From Bacteroidetes bacterium UBA1860 (GTDB lineage: Bacteria; Bacteroidota; Rhodothermia; Balneolales; Balneolaceae): DNA of 23,210 nucleotides. Shown here piece by piece: positions 15,601-23,210 of the stretch; positions within the stretch are counted from its first letter, which is position 1, and the number at the start of each line of letters is the position of its first letter. The translations under genes were made by a program, and so were the position numbers. The stretch is taken from assembly GCA_002338335.1 (NCBI GenBank), contig DDIC01000074.1, positions 1-23,210 of the forward strand, read 5' to 3'. Under the pieces are notes generated by a model. It did not search any database. It saw only the letters and a list, made by a program, of their open reading frames with translations, and had not been told where the DNA came from.

Positions 15601-17604
15601 TCACAACTTGCCCCGAAGCGACAACCAATGTTGGATAATGAGCACCATGGCCAAGGTGTCTAGCTCGCAGTAACGCAACAACGCATCAAACGTCGCACGA
15701 CGTCGAGCAGGATCAACGTCATCAAATTGCATGCGTGCCCAAGCCATCATCGCGGCGCCTCCATCAGCAATGCTCACCCCAGCCACGGTTTCGTCTTCAT
15801 CTGCGGAGCTTGGATCAGGAATCTCAGCGTCAATCTGTTTGAGGTGGTAGTAGGGATCGATCTTGCCATCGGGTCGAGGCTCCAACAACCGCATCCCCTG
15901 GATACTCAGCCCACTGTAAGGCTCAGCATATGTTTGCTTGAGATATTCGGAATGATGTAGCACAGCTGGCAGCACCACTTTAATGCTCGTTTGCCCACCC
16001 ATGATCGGTGAGAAGTAATACGCCTTCACTAAATCGTGTTGATCCACAATAATTTTCTCATCGACATCTTGAATGAATCGGTCGATCCATTCATGGAGCG
16101 CGTCGTCCCCTTGGCCGGTATCACGCAGCACCTCGACAACATCTTTCATCATGGTCCGCTCATATTTGGAATAGATAAAGACCGTGCCGACTGGGTTATC
16201 AGGCCTGTCGGTGAGTGCGTCGCGTAGTGATTCGGCAAACCCTTGTAACGGATTGCGCCCAGGCTCCTCTTCCAACCATTCGGCAGTATGCTCCACGCGT
16301 CCATCCTCATGAAGGACATGTGCCGAAAACTGAAACGGAACTTGCTGGTAAGGACGCATCCCTTTATGAAACGGAATAGCAGGACGCACCCCCTCAAAAT
16401 CGATAAACGTAAGTGGCCAACGCCACGACTCCATTTCATGATCAAAGCCATCCATGAGCACTTCCCGCTCGGGGTGACGACCCGTGAGCTGGTACGCTTG
16501 CGCTGCCTGACGATAGCCTGTTTTATCCCACTGGATCATCGAATAAAGCGCTTCCGGGTCGTCCTCAACATCTTGCTCAAGGCCAATCAACACCCCGGTG
16601 ACCTCCTTCATTTTGTACACATCCTGGGCCCCAACCCCTTTTCGCCACTGCCCAATCTCCATGGCTAATGGGTCCTCAAAATCTTGCTCCTTCCATCCTA
16701 GTTTCTGGCTCCAACACTCTTCAAATCCTGATTGCAACCCGTCTAATTTTGCACGAGCCACACGGTATTCACACCCTTTGCATGCCTGCCCAATCACAGG
16801 TTCAATTTTCGTGCCGTTTGCCACCGCGTCGCTAAGCCCCAGAACCCAAGCATCAAACCCTTCGCTTTCGAGCGCTAGTTTTGGCTTGCGCCCTTTCCCT
16901 TCTAGGATATCATCCACCATGTGCGTCACATCCACCTCTTTGAGGAGTTTAGCACCCAGCACATCCGGATGTTGTCGCGCTTCCTGAGTGGGAATCACTT
17001 GCTTGCGGCCACTCTCGTCTTCACTCACTCGGAAATGTTGATGGACTCGATCCATCGTGGAGACAGAATCCTTATCTGCAAGGCTCAATTTGGCGACGAC
17101 ATGGTGATTGGGAAGGCATTTTCGCACAATCCAGGTCTGAAACGCCACATCAAAAAGATACTTTTGCCATTCAGATGTCACATAATGAGGCTCTCGTTTC
17201 CCCAAAAATTGGGTCTCTTCAGAATAGGATTTGGACTTTACCTCAATCACCTCCACTTTGGAACCTTTCACGCGCAAAATATCGACCAACGCAAAGGCCC
17301 GCTCCACCTGAAACGCCGCCTCAAAGATCACGCAATCCCCACCGGCCATCACCTTAGCCGTATCGAGCAACATGGCAGGCTTGTCGTCTCGCTGAAAAGG
17401 TATCTCTACACCCTCTGGATAATACAGTTTGGCTAATTCGCCTACTTGAATCCCCCCTTCAGCCAACGCAGCCAAGAATTCATTATCGTCGTTGAGACTT
17501 TTGTACGTCTTGGGTCGGAGTTTATAATAGAGCTTGGTGGGACACTCGAGGCAGTGGACGAAGGAGCTTTTGGAAAGGGTTTGAGTCTGGGGCATATTTG
17601 TCAT
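15601..17604 (-). CDS. DUF2779 protein: Cas4-like PD-(D/E)XK part plus RNase H-like part
   Basis: This is a 667-residue cytosolic protein. The N-terminal part (about 10-300) looks like a RecB/Cas4-type nuclease: D108 on one strand, and E121-V-K123 (EVIEVKSKS) on the next. Cysteines flank this part at C18/C21 (CLECPTKLYY), C275/C278 (ACKGCEYR) and C297 (EECW), which is the Cas4/AddB pattern for a 4Fe-4S cluster. The C-terminal DUF2779 part (about 395-665) has D402/E404 (FIDFEGVRP) and D649 (YCELDTLAM), resembling DEDD-type RNase H-fold exonucleases. Both sites look intact, so a bifunctional nucleic-acid nuclease is inferred, but the biological role is not known. It is the last gene of an operon with methylmalonyl-CoA epimerase (21 bases upstream) and a VOC protein. 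Confidence 0.82.
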   Translation of the reverse strand: MTNMPQTQTLSKSSFVHCLECPTKLYYKLRPKTYKSLNDDNEFLAALAEGGIQVGELAKLYYPEGVEIPFQRDDKPAMLLDTAKVMAGGDCVIFEAAFQVERAFALVDILRVKGSKVEVIEVKSKSYSEETQFLGKREPHYVTSEWQKYLFDVAFQTWIVRKCLPNHHVVAKLSLADKDSVSTMDRVHQHFRVSEDESGRKQVIPTQEARQHPDVLGAKLLKEVDVTHMVDDILEGKGRKPKLALESEGFDAWVLGLSDAVANGTKIEPVIGQACKGCEYRVARAKLDGLQSGFEECWSQKLGWKEQDFEDPLAMEIGQWRKGVGAQDVYKMKEVTGVLIGLEQDVEDDPEALYSMIQWDKTGYRQAAQAYQLTGRHPEREVLMDGFDHEMESWRWPLTFIDFEGVRPAIPFHKGMRPYQQVPFQFSAHVLHEDGRVEHTAEWLEEEPGRNPLQGFAESLRDALTDRPDNPVGTVFIYSKYERTMMKDVVEVLRDTGQGDDALHEWIDRFIQDVDEKIIVDQHDLVKAYYFSPIMGGQTSIKVVLPAVLHHSEYLKQTYAEPYSGLSIQGMRLLEPRPDGKIDPYYHLKQIDAEIPDPSSADEDETVAGVSIADGGAAMMAWARMQFDDVDPARRRATFDALLRYCELDTLAMVLIIQHWLSLRGKL

Positions 17605-17625
17605 GGCATCAACATGAACAAAATC

Positions 17626-18021
17626 CTAGACTTTAGCACATAGCTCAAGCAAGACCCCGTGATGTTCTTTAGGATGCATAAAAATCACCTGCTTTCCCCC
17701 CGCGCCAACTGAAGGCTCCTCGCTTAAAAACTGATACCCTTGCTCTTTAAAGCGAGCGATTTCAGCGGGTAAATCCTCTACAAGAAACGCTGTATGATGC
17801 ATTCCCTCGCCTCGCTTGTCCAAAAATTTGGCAACAGGGCTTTCATCGCCCAGTGGGGCCAAAAACTCCACTTTGGAGTCGCCTAACTCGATGAAAGCGA
17901 CCTCCACACCCTGGTGTTCTACGCGCTGATGACTCGAACTTGTAATCCCAAGGACCGATTCATAATGGCCCAGAGCTGCGTCTAGGTCTCGAACTGCAAT
18001 ACCGATGTGATCTAACGTCAT
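17626..18021 (-). CDS. mce: Methylmalonyl-CoA epimerase
   Basis: This 131-residue vicinal-oxygen-chelate protein interconverts the S and R forms of methylmalonyl-CoA in propionate and succinyl-CoA metabolism, alongside B12-dependent methylmalonyl-CoA mutase. The start LDHIGIAVRDLDAALGHYE, the central KVEFLAP, the histidine pair H75/H76 (GMHHTAFLVED) and the C-terminal E126 (GVLLELC) match the family, with H5, H76 and E126 at metal-ligand positions. Length is typical. It follows a two-module VOC protein gene by 9 bases and precedes the DUF2779 gene by 21 bases. No mutase gene is in the window. Confidence 0.9.
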   Translation of the reverse strand: MTLDHIGIAVRDLDAALGHYESVLGITSSSHQRVEHQGVEVAFIELGDSKVEFLAPLGDESPVAKFLDKRGEGMHHTAFLVEDLPAEIARFKEQGYQFLSEEPSVGAGGKQVIFMHPKEHHGVLLELCAKV

Positions 18022-18030
18022 GCCCCAACG

Positions 18031-19110
18031 TTACACAGATGGGGCGTATTTTTCACGTGCTTTTTTGGGTGAGACTCGGTTGAGTCCCATAGATTTGAGC
18101 ATCCAATCGGGCAATGGCGTATTGGAACGACGTTTTCGCAGATCAATAAACCACCCAAGTTTTTTTAGGATGGGCACTTTGTGAGCTTGGACAAATTCGA
18201 TCCAGGTCCCATCAGGGTCCTCGACATAGGCAAATCGTCCTTCCGCTTCACCCATATCAAACGATTCGGCGCTATCCACGGTAAACTTGGCGCCGATCGA
18301 CTCGCAACGTGATTTGAGCGCATCCATGTCGTTCACATCAAAGCACAAATGGATATACCCGAGATCTCCCCAAAACCGATTCTCAAACACCGCGCGTCCT
18401 TCTTTATCTAGCGACTGTACCAGTTCAATACTGGTGGACCCAAACAACCGTGCAAAAGCACCCTCATCAGCCTGGGGTTTATGCAGCAATACACGACGAA
18501 AGCGGCGCTTGTTGTCTAGATCATGAAACGTACCCTCTTCGTCATACACCACATCGTCCAATCCTAGCACATCGCGATAAAAAGGAAGGGAATTATCGAT
18601 AGAATGTACCCCAATGGTCGCTCCACAAACACCACCCACACCATGTTTGGGTTCACAAAACCACTCCTTACTCTCCACAAGACGGAACGTATTGCCAAAG
18701 GGATCGGTCACCGTAAAGGTGGAATTATCGGATGGGTCTTGCGCCACCATGCTTACCGCCTCGGGTTGATCCTTCAACATCCGACGGTGAGCCGCTTCGA
18801 TGTCCTTGACCTTAAGACATACCTCGTTAATGCCAATGTCACCCAACTCTGGCATAAAGGAAGGGGGCTGACTGTCTCGACTTTTGAAGGACCAGATTTC
18901 AAATCCACCCCCACCTGCGAGGTTTAATGCCAATAATGCCCGTCTTGAATGCACCTCACCCCCTGTATAACGGGTCATGAGCTTGGCTTCGGCTTCATCA
19001 TCAAACACCGGAATATCAAAATCGAACATCCGATGCGCCCAATAAAAAGAGGCATCCACGTCGCGAACGCCAATGCCTACTTGTTGAATACCAGTGAGCA
19101 ATTCGCTCAT
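18031..19110 (-). CDS. Two-module VOC (glyoxalase-fold) family protein
   Basis: This 359-residue protein consists of two VOC modules (about 5-148 and 160-308) and a basic C-terminal tail (about 312-359). Module 1 starts GIQQVGIGVRDVDASFYW. Module 2 starts ATIGVHSIDNSLPFYRDVLG and ends DPDGTWIEFVQ. At the usual metal-ligand positions module 1 appears to have Q10, E96 and R143, and module 2 has G163, H254 and E305. A complete His-His-Glu site is thus not evident by eye. Similar two-module proteins of this length occur in Bacteroidota without an assigned reaction. I do not call it 4-hydroxyphenylpyruvate dioxygenase because the characteristic C-terminal motifs of that enzyme are not present. It is first in a tight three-gene operon. 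Confidence 0.8.
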   Translation of the reverse strand: MSELLTGIQQVGIGVRDVDASFYWAHRMFDFDIPVFDDEAEAKLMTRYTGGEVHSRRALLALNLAGGGGFEIWSFKSRDSQPPSFMPELGDIGINEVCLKVKDIEAAHRRMLKDQPEAVSMVAQDPSDNSTFTVTDPFGNTFRLVESKEWFCEPKHGVGGVCGATIGVHSIDNSLPFYRDVLGLDDVVYDEEGTFHDLDNKRRFRRVLLHKPQADEGAFARLFGSTSIELVQSLDKEGRAVFENRFWGDLGYIHLCFDVNDMDALKSRCESIGAKFTVDSAESFDMGEAEGRFAYVEDPDGTWIEFVQAHKVPILKKLGWFIDLRKRRSNTPLPDWMLKSMGLNRVSPKKAREKYAPSV

Positions 19111-19281
19111 GTCAGGTGCAGAAGATAGTGTAAGTGGTTAGTCTTTCTAGCGATGCTGATCACTATGTGATTCAATATGTGACACTACAAATGGCTTCAT
19201 CCTGCATCGGATGGGTATATTACCGAATTGTTAAGAAACGAAAAAATCAAATAACTCTGTGGCAATCCAATTGTTTCCCCA

Positions 19282-19650
19282 TTAATCCACGATCAAATAT
19301 GGGGTGGGATTCTTTCCACGTTGCTGTTTAATATCCGCTGCCGTGTACTGCTTGCCATTGGGGTGCTCGATCCATTGAAGCTCACCTTTATCGTAGCTTG
19401 CAGCCATGGTTTTCTCTCCATTCGTCCACAGAGTCCACGATCCATGTCGAACAATCGTCTGATTGCGTAACAAGTAAAATCCCTTTTGGGTGATTTCGTG
19501 TGACGTAATCGTGACCTCGACGAGTGATGGGCTTACCCACCGAAGGGTGCGTGTCGCATCATCTGGCTGCAAGGTTTGCGCCATCGCTGGCATAAGCAGT
19601 GAGCCAAAGAGTAAGGCGCTAAATAACAGTGATTTAAGTTGAAGTATCAT
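19282..19650 (-). CDS. Small secreted protein, MORN-variant-like
   Basis: This 122-residue protein has a clear Sec signal (MILQLKSLLFSALLFGSLLMPAMA-Q). The mature part contains HGSWTLWTNGEKTMAASYDKG followed by LQWIEHPNGKQYT, reminiscent of the short beta-hairpin MORN-variant (YwqK-like) repeats common in Bacteroidota. No catalytic residues are apparent and I assign no function. It is transcribed on the minus strand, 171 bases before the VOC operon and 270 bases after metH. It probably has its own promoter in the AT-rich stretch 19660-19720, where TAACAA motifs recur. Confidence 0.7.
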   Translation of the reverse strand: MILQLKSLLFSALLFGSLLMPAMAQTLQPDDATRTLRWVSPSLVEVTITSHEITQKGFYLLRNQTIVRHGSWTLWTNGEKTMAASYDKGELQWIEHPNGKQYTAADIKQQRGKNPTPYLIVD

Positions 19651-19920
19651 AAGTGTGCCCCATTGTATGTTAAATTATTGTTAACAAATTGTTACTCCAA
19701 TATTAACAAACGGCACTCCAATTGCAAGGTAACTCCCATAAATGGGAGCTAACAGTCTCATAACGGACACTATGATAGTAAAAATGGGAGATGTAACCAC
19801 AATTAAGTGATTATTGATCGCAAAAGGGGAGGCTATTGAAAATAGACGCGGTCTGTAATGCCAGTCCGAAACATCAGGCCGAAACATCAGGCCAGACATC
19901 AGTCCGCAACACCTAGCGGA
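19651..19920. other. Intergenic region between metH fragment and small secreted protein gene
   Basis: This is 270 bases with no credible gene. It holds TTAACAA-type repeats (19680-19710), a 7-base-pair hairpin CTCCCAT-AA-ATGGGAG at 19733-19748, and a second ATGGGAG at 19784-19790. A short tandem repeat at 19866-19902 follows. No T-tract terminator for metH is evident. Confidence 0.5.
19866..19902. repeat. Short tandem repeat of CCGAAACATCAGG
   Basis: Two exact 13-base copies (19866-19878, 19879-19891) are followed by a degenerate third copy (CCAGACATCAG). The array ends 19 bases after the metH stop codon, on the downstream side of that gene. Confidence 0.6.
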
Positions 19921-21048
19921 TCAAGACGCTCGATATCCTAGATGACTCGCAAGCCACGTCTCCATCTCCTTTACGGACATCCCTTTGCGAGTGGCATACT
20001 CTTCAACCTGATCCTTGAGAAGCGGACCGACATTAAAATATCTCGCCTCGGGATGGCTAAAATACAACCCACAGACAGAGGAGGCAGGGTGCATGGCCAG
20101 TTGTTGCGTTAAATGAACGCCCATGACCGACTCTCCTTCAAGCAGCTCAAAGAGCTTTATTTTTTCGGTGTGATCGGGCTGAGCTGGATACCCTGGCGCG
20201 GGTCGAATGCCTGCATACTCTTCCAGGATGAGCTGATCGTTACGCAGCGATTCATTAGGTGCATACCCCCATGTCTGTGTTCGAACAATCTCGTGCATTT
20301 TCTCCGCGGCGGCCTCAGCCAAACGATCTGCTACCGCTTTGAGAAGAATCGCTTGATAATCATCATGTTGGGCCTCAAACTCAGCCACAAGCTCATCAAT
20401 ACCATAGCCAGCACTCACGATGAATAGACCTAGGGCGTCATCTAGACCAGATCCCACAGGCGCAACCCAATCACTCATCGCCTTATTACGTTCTCCTTCA
20501 CGTTTCTTGGCCTGCTGACGTAGGGTATGGAAACGCGCTAGCTCGTTTTGCCTTGACGCATCGGTATACAGAAGGATGTCGTCGCCCTCGGCATTGGCAG
20601 CAAACACCCCTGTGCGACCTTTTGCATGGAGCCGTTGACCTTGTTTCAACCAATCAAGCATTTCGTTGGCTTCCTTGTGTAGGTTTTTTGCCACCTCACC
20701 TACCTTTGGATCCTCAAAGATATCGGGGTATTTCCCTTTCATTTCCCATGCGATAAAGAAGGGTGTCCAGTCGATGTAGGGTCTCAGATCGGCCACACTA
20801 AATGTGACAGGATCTTGAACGCCATAATGTGCCGGCACGGGAGGGGTGTACCCCGTCCAATCGGGTTGGTCATGATTGGCCCGCGCTTCCTCAATAGGGA
20901 GAAACTCTTTCTTTTGTTGACGGTTGTCAAACTGCTCACGAAGTCCTGTTTGTTCGTCCTTTAAAGCGGCAACAAACGGCTCCTTAGAGGTTTTACCCAT
21001 CAGTTGATTCACTACGGATACGCTTCGCGAAGCATCAGTCACATGCAC
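19921..21048 (-). CDS. metH: Truncated methionine synthase: C-terminal AdoMet-binding (reactivation) module
   Basis: This open frame of 375 codons starts with GTG and covers only the last third of cobalamin-dependent methionine synthase (usually about 1,200 residues). It begins inside the end of the B12-binding domain (HVTDASRSVSVVNQL). It then continues through the linker into the reactivation domain, with YIDWTPFF, RPAPGYPAQPDH (AdoMet-binding, 282-293), LAMHPASSVCGLYFSHPEARYF and a normal C-terminus. In the same frame just upstream of the GTG the sequence still reads KIAPEYSHPIV, which is MetH sequence, before similarity is lost at about 21085-21095 and a stop codon appears at about 21125. 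The homocysteine, folate and most of the cobalamin domains are missing. It is therefore a fragment: a rearrangement product, a split gene or an assembly join. Confidence 0.85.
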   Translation of the reverse strand: MHVTDASRSVSVVNQLMGKTSKEPFVAALKDEQTGLREQFDNRQQKKEFLPIEEARANHDQPDWTGYTPPVPAHYGVQDPVTFSVADLRPYIDWTPFFIAWEMKGKYPDIFEDPKVGEVAKNLHKEANEMLDWLKQGQRLHAKGRTGVFAANAEGDDILLYTDASRQNELARFHTLRQQAKKREGERNKAMSDWVAPVGSGLDDALGLFIVSAGYGIDELVAEFEAQHDDYQAILLKAVADRLAEAAAEKMHEIVRTQTWGYAPNESLRNDQLILEEYAGIRPAPGYPAQPDHTEKIKLFELLEGESVMGVHLTQQLAMHPASSVCGLYFSHPEARYFNVGPLLKDQVEEYATRKGMSVKEMETWLASHLGYRAS

Positions 21049-21126
21049 AATGGGGTGGGAGTACTCTGGTGCGATTTTACTGTGGCCACACGGCGATGGT
21101 AGAGAAAATCGAATCTTTTTTCTAAG

Positions 21127-21211
21127 TTACTCCAGCGGTTAGGGGTGCCCACACGCGGTGGGCTGAGATTATACCCTACGAACCTGATCCGGGTCATACC
21201 GGCGGAGGAAA
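21127..21211 (+). promoter_or_regulatory. TPP riboswitch (THI element)
   Basis: The conserved TPP aptamer segments are present in order: GGGGTGCCC, then CTGAGA (21163-21168), ACCCTACGAACCTGATC, CGGGTCATACCGGCG and the closing GGAGGAA. CTCC (21130-21133) can pair with GGAG near 21204-21207 as part of P1. The closing strand contains the Shine-Dalgarno GGAGG (21204-21208), six bases before the ATG at 21215. Ligand binding would then hide the ribosome-binding site directly, with no separate expression platform. Confidence 0.93.
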
Positions 21212-21214
21212 ACC

Positions 21215-23210
21215 ATGAAAGATCACACACGTGGGTGTGCGTTTCTGTGCGCCCTATTTATGCTACATAGCATAACTTCAATCCAAGCTTTGGGTGGTAC
21301 ACATGCGCTAGAGTCACTTCAGGAGCCTACTGGTGGTCTACAGGCGCAAGCCAGCGCTCAACAGCAAGTCGACACCCTCATCACACGACCTCTTGGCGAG
21401 GTTTTTGTACGGGCTACAAGAGCAACATCCGAGCAACCCTTCACATTTGTTACGCTACAAAAAGCTGCGATAGAAGCTGGAACAGATGTGCGGGACATTC
21501 CACAGCTACTCAGCCTGACCCCCTCGGCGGTTGCGACCTCCGACGCAGGTCATGGAGTTGGGTATACGGGTATCCGCATCCGAGGTGTGGATCCCACCCG
21601 CATTAATGTGACATTAAACGGCATTCCACTGAATGATGCGGAGTCGCAGGGGGTCTTTTGGGTGAATCTGCCCGATCTTGCCTCCTCAACGAGCTCTATT
21701 CAGGTGCAGCGGGGCGTTGGAACCTCCACCAATGGGGCTGGTGCATTTGGTGCGACAGTCAATCTCCAGACGGGGGAGCATCCGGATGCTTCTGTGGCTC
21801 GGGTTCGCTCCAGTGTGGGCGCGTATGGCACGAAGTCAGTGGCGGGACAATTTGCTACGGGACGTAGCGAGGGAGGTTGGAGTGCAGAAGGACGTTTTTC
21901 GACGATCCAAAGTGATGGATACATCGACCGAGCGTCTTCTACGCTGTTTTCTGGGTATGGAAGTCTCGCGAAGCAAACGGGTCGTGGGGTCATCAAGTTG
22001 GATTGGATGTCTGGGCGAGAAGAGACGTACCAGGCTTGGAACGGTGTTCCTGAGCCAATTGTGACAGGTGATGCTGCGGGTCTTGAGCGCTACATCACGG
22101 GATTATTTATCGCGCCAGACCAAGCAGAGCGCCTTAGGTCCTCACTAGGTCAACGGACCTACAATGAGTTTACGTATGAAAATCAGGTTGATCATTATGG
22201 TCAAGATCACCTTCAATTGCACGCATCCCATGGCTTTGATGCACCCTGGGTGGTGAACGCGAGTCTCCATTATACATTTGGGAAAGGGTATTATGAGGAG
22301 TATGCGGCAGGTCAATCGTTGGATGATTATGGGTTGAGTGCGGCTGGAGTAGGTGGCGACGGAGGGCAGAGATTCAGCGACCTAACGCGCCGTCGCTGGC
22401 TCAAAAATCACTTCTTTGGAGGAGTTGTGGCGCTCGATTGGTTGGGTTCGGGCTCGGGAGGAGCGGCCACTGGAACGGCCAGCACAACGGCTATCCCCCC
22501 ACGCGCATCTCAAAACCTCGACCTCACTCTAGGCCTCGCAGCTCATCATTATCTAGGCGATCATTTTGGGCAAGTATTATGGACCCAGCGCGAAGTCAGC
22601 ACACCCTTGGCTAGTCCACACAATTATTATGTGAATGACGCGACCAAAACAGATGCCAACACGTTTGCGAAGGTCTCATGGAGCCTAGTGGAGGGGTGGA
22701 CGTTGTTTGGGGATCTTCAATTTCGATGGGTATCCCATACGTTTCAAGGAAAAGCCCTTCGGGATGTCATTGGAGGCACGGGATCTGGGGCAACGGGTTC
22801 ACCCACGGAGGTGATTAACTTGGAATCCACCGAAACCTTCACCTTTTTTAATCCCAAAGCTGGTGTCACATGGCAGCCAAGCCAACGCACCAAGGTTTAT
22901 GCTTCATTTGCGGTGGCTTCCAAAGAACCAAGCCGCAACGATTTGGTGAACTCACCTGCCTCACAGCGCCCCACACCGGAGCGACTTTTGAACACCGAGC
23001 TTGGTTTGGACCACCAATTTGATGCGTGGCGAATGCAACTCAATGGGTTTTGGATGCATTATCGGGATCAGCTGGTTCTTAACGGAGCCGTAAATGACGT
23101 TGGCGAATATGTCCGCGAGAATGTCCCCCTTAGTGACCGCATGGGAGTGGAGCTCTCGGCTCAATGGCAGCCCACGCAAGCGTTCACATGGGATGTCTCG
23201 GCAACGGCGG
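21215..23210 (+). CDS. TonB-dependent receptor under TPP riboswitch, partial (Omr1-like thiamine receptor)
   Basis: An open frame of 665 codons runs from the ATG at 21215 to the window edge without a stop. A signal peptide is at the start (hydrophobic AFLCALFMLHSITSIQA). A TonB-box-like stretch follows at about 60 (LGEVFVRATRA). The plug domain spans about 70-180, with GIRIRGVDPTRINVTLNGIP and VQRGVGTSTNGAGAFGATVNLQ, and barrel strands fill the rest. It imports a ligand across the outer membrane using TonB energy. The TPP riboswitch immediately upstream points to thiamine or a precursor, matching the thiamin-regulated outer-membrane receptors (Omr1) predicted in Bacteroidota. There is no N-terminal carboxypeptidase-regulatory-like domain. 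The ATG is fixed by the Shine-Dalgarno GGAGG six bases upstream. Confidence 0.88.
   Translation, partial: MKDHTRGCAFLCALFMLHSITSIQALGGTHALESLQEPTGGLQAQASAQQQVDTLITRPLGEVFVRATRATSEQPFTFVTLQKAAIEAGTDVRDIPQLLSLTPSAVATSDAGHGVGYTGIRIRGVDPTRINVTLNGIPLNDAESQGVFWVNLPDLASSTSSIQVQRGVGTSTNGAGAFGATVNLQTGEHPDASVARVRSSVGAYGTKSVAGQFATGRSEGGWSAEGRFSTIQSDGYIDRASSTLFSGYGSLAKQTGRGVIKLDWMSGREETYQAWNGVPEPIVTGDAAGLERYITGLFIAPDQAERLRSSLGQRTYNEFTYENQVDHYGQDHLQLHASHGFDAPWVVNASLHYTFGKGYYEEYAAGQSLDDYGLSAAGVGGDGGQRFSDLTRRRWLKNHFFGGVVALDWLGSGSGGAATGTASTTAIPPRASQNLDLTLGLAAHHYLGDHFGQVLWTQREVSTPLASPHNYYVNDATKTDANTFAKVSWSLVEGWTLFGDLQFRWVSHTFQGKALRDVIGGTGSGATGSPTEVINLESTETFTFFNPKAGVTWQPSQRTKVYASFAVASKEPSRNDLVNSPASQRPTPERLLNTELGLDHQFDAWRMQLNGFWMHYRDQLVLNGAVNDVGEYVRENVPLSDRMGVELSAQWQPTQAFTWDVSATA

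Noticed and set aside
18031..19110. 4-hydroxyphenylpyruvate dioxygenase
   Set aside because: Length and two-module VOC layout fit, but the usual C-terminal motifs and the complete metal-ligand set are not present.
19866..19902. CRISPR-like array
   Set aside because: The repeats are 13 bases with no spacers and only two exact copies, so this is a plain tandem repeat.
21658..22064. Open frames on both strands inside 21215-23210
   Set aside because: They are shadows of the TonB-dependent receptor, whose frame is open across the whole interval.

Overview
The window looks like a chromosomal segment of a Bacteroidota-like bacterium, most plausibly from the Rhodothermota/Balneolota side of that group. 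This placement is an inference from gene content: a CBM9/DUF5916 barrel protein, a secreted S9 peptidase, an M14 lipoprotein, a class I ribonucleotide reductase with the ATP-cone on NrdB, a TPP-riboswitch TonB receptor, several AQ-type signal peptides, and few clear Shine-Dalgarno sequences. It is mostly housekeeping and envelope genes. I see no phage, insertion sequence or CRISPR array.

Left part (1-6857). The 3' end of a probable MFS transporter enters on the + strand. It converges on a minus-strand cluster that reads M14 carboxypeptidase lipoprotein, SCO1/SenC lipoprotein, then PCu(A)C copper chaperone lipoprotein. A 370-base intergenic region with a strong orphan terminator and a direct repeat precedes the large DUF5916 outer-membrane protein. 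A small DUF2805 protein (minus) and a Cu/Zn superoxide dismutase lipoprotein (plus) follow, divergently arranged.

Middle part (6924-13326). A seven-helix membrane protein appears fused through a signal-peptide-like segment to a periplasmic domain. A 475-base non-coding region carries a cluster of DnaA-box-like 9-mers and a promoter-like motif ahead of nrdB and nrdA. The ATP-cone is on NrdB and absent from NrdA. Convergent to nrdA is a minus-strand unit reading tRNA-Pro(GGG), a SAM methyltransferase and an SRAP/YedK-type DNA-protein crosslink enzyme, with the last two overlapping by one base.

Right part (13505-23210). A secreted S9 peptidase converges on a tight minus-strand operon: a two-module VOC protein, methylmalonyl-CoA epimerase and a DUF2779 protein with Cas4-like and RNase H-like parts. 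A small secreted protein and a truncated metH follow. The metH fragment carries only the C-terminal AdoMet-binding reactivation module, and its homology stops abruptly next to a divergent TPP riboswitch. The riboswitch 3' strand contains the ribosome-binding site of a TonB-dependent receptor (thiamine receptor Omr1-like), which runs off the right edge.

The main points for follow-up are the metH/TPP junction (rearrangement or assembly join), the NrdB-borne ATP-cone with upstream DnaA boxes, the membrane-protein fusion, and the two-nuclease architecture of the DUF2779 protein. I did not find a clearly new multi-gene system.
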